A DNA stretch of 5,553 nt, from positions 1-5,553 of the forward strand of contig JACMRO010000278.1 of assembly GCA_014376425.1 (NCBI GenBank), read 5' to 3'. Positions within the stretch are counted from its first letter, which is position 1, and each line of letters starts with the position of its first letter. The position numbers were made by a program, and so were the translations under genes. The stretch comes from Rubritepida sp. GTDB lineage: Bacteria > Pseudomonadota > Alphaproteobacteria > Acetobacterales > Acetobacteraceae. Shown here piece after piece: positions 5,313 to 5,553 of the stretch. Below the pieces are notes generated by a model that was not told the origin of the DNA, did no database searches, and saw nothing but the letters and a program-made list of their open reading frames with translations.

Positions 5313-5553
5313 TACGCCCTCCCTGCGGGCCGCGCCGCCCCACCGCACCTCAGCCGGCCTCGATGGCCGGGGCACCGCCATCCTGCGCGAACTGGTCGAG
5401 CTGTATGTTCAGACCGGCGAACCGGTGGGCACCGGCACCCTGTCGCGCCGGTTGCCGATGGGGCTGTCGCCGGCGTCGATCCGCAACGTGATGAGCGACC
5501 TGGAGGAGGCCGGGCTGATCTACGCCCCACACACAAGCGCGGGCCGGCTGCCG
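5308..5553 (+). CDS. hrcA: Heat-inducible transcription repressor HrcA, N-terminal part
   Basis: The first 82 codons of hrcA run off the right edge. HrcA represses class I heat-shock genes (groESL, often dnaK/grpE) by binding CIRCE operators, and GroEL controls its activity. The winged-helix DNA-binding domain is clear: ILRELVELYVQTGEPVGTGT (25-44), LSRRLPMGLSPASIRNVMSD (45-64), with the recognition helix around SPASIRNVM, then LEEAGLI (65-71) and PHTSAGRLP (74-82). These are hallmark HrcA sequences. About 20 extra N-terminal residues precede the domain. The ATG at 5308 is favoured because a promoter ends just before it; an in-frame ATG at 5281 would place that promoter inside the coding region and has no well-placed ribosome site. 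The usual full length is near 350 residues, so about three quarters is missing. Genes often found downstream, such as grpE, would lie outside the window. Confidence 0.93.
   Translation, partial: MHTPSLRAAPPHRTSAGLDGRGTAILRELVELYVQTGEPVGTGTLSRRLPMGLSPASIRNVMSDLEEAGLIYAPHTSAGRLP

Noticed and set aside
4164..5381. Longer 405-residue version of the alpha/beta hydrolase
   Set aside because: It would run antisense into hrcA and hide the signal peptide inside the protein. The ATG at 5222 has a good Shine-Dalgarno and yields a proper leader.
1..5553. tRNA, rRNA, CRISPR array, insertion sequence or phage attachment site
   Set aside because: I saw no regularly spaced repeats, transposase motifs, terminal inverted repeats with target duplications, or cloverleaf-like sequences; the window is almost fully occupied by protein genes.

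Overview
This is a GC-rich window (by eye around two-thirds G+C, with mostly G/C third codon positions) from a Gram-negative chromosome. The exported proteins, one with a twin-arginine-like leader of the form MNRR...APALAAPA...AQA, and the presence of hrcA suggest an alphaproteobacterium. The leader style and the small secreted paralogs remind me of Acetobacteraceae (Roseomonas-like), but that placement is inference; no rRNA or other marker is present.

Seven genes lie on the minus strand and one on the plus strand. Read in the direction of minus-strand transcription (right to left): an exported alpha/beta hydrolase (5222-4164); two tandem paralogous small secreted proteins with a conserved cysteine pair (4086-3784 and 3700-3380); a long perfect inverted repeat that probably ends that transcript (3340-3372); an exported phytase-like/esterase-like protein of the PF13449 type (3264-1834); an amidase-signature hydrolase close to plant AMI1 in its catalytic region (1773-577); a GNAT acetyltransferase of the phosphinothricin/methionine-sulfone acetyltransferase type (580-62), whose GTG start overlaps the amidase stop; and the first 17 codons of another gene leaving the left edge (52-1). 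The last three are tightly packed and form a clear operon, possibly led by the PF13449 gene 60 nt upstream.

At the right edge, divergent from the hydrolase, is the 5' end of hrcA, the heat-shock repressor gene (5308 onward, truncated). A good sigma70-type promoter (TTGCAT, 18 bp, TACAAT) ends so close to the hrcA ATG that the mRNA would be leaderless. A 9-bp inverted repeat brackets that promoter.

Functionally, the right and middle parts encode four consecutive proteins with export signals. The left operon encodes cytoplasmic enzymes for hydrolysing amides and N-acetylating amino-acid-like amines. I see no mobile element, CRISPR array, tRNA or rRNA, and no strong evidence of a wholly new system. 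The most unusual items are the tandem Cys-pair secreted paralogs and the architecture of the hrcA promoter.
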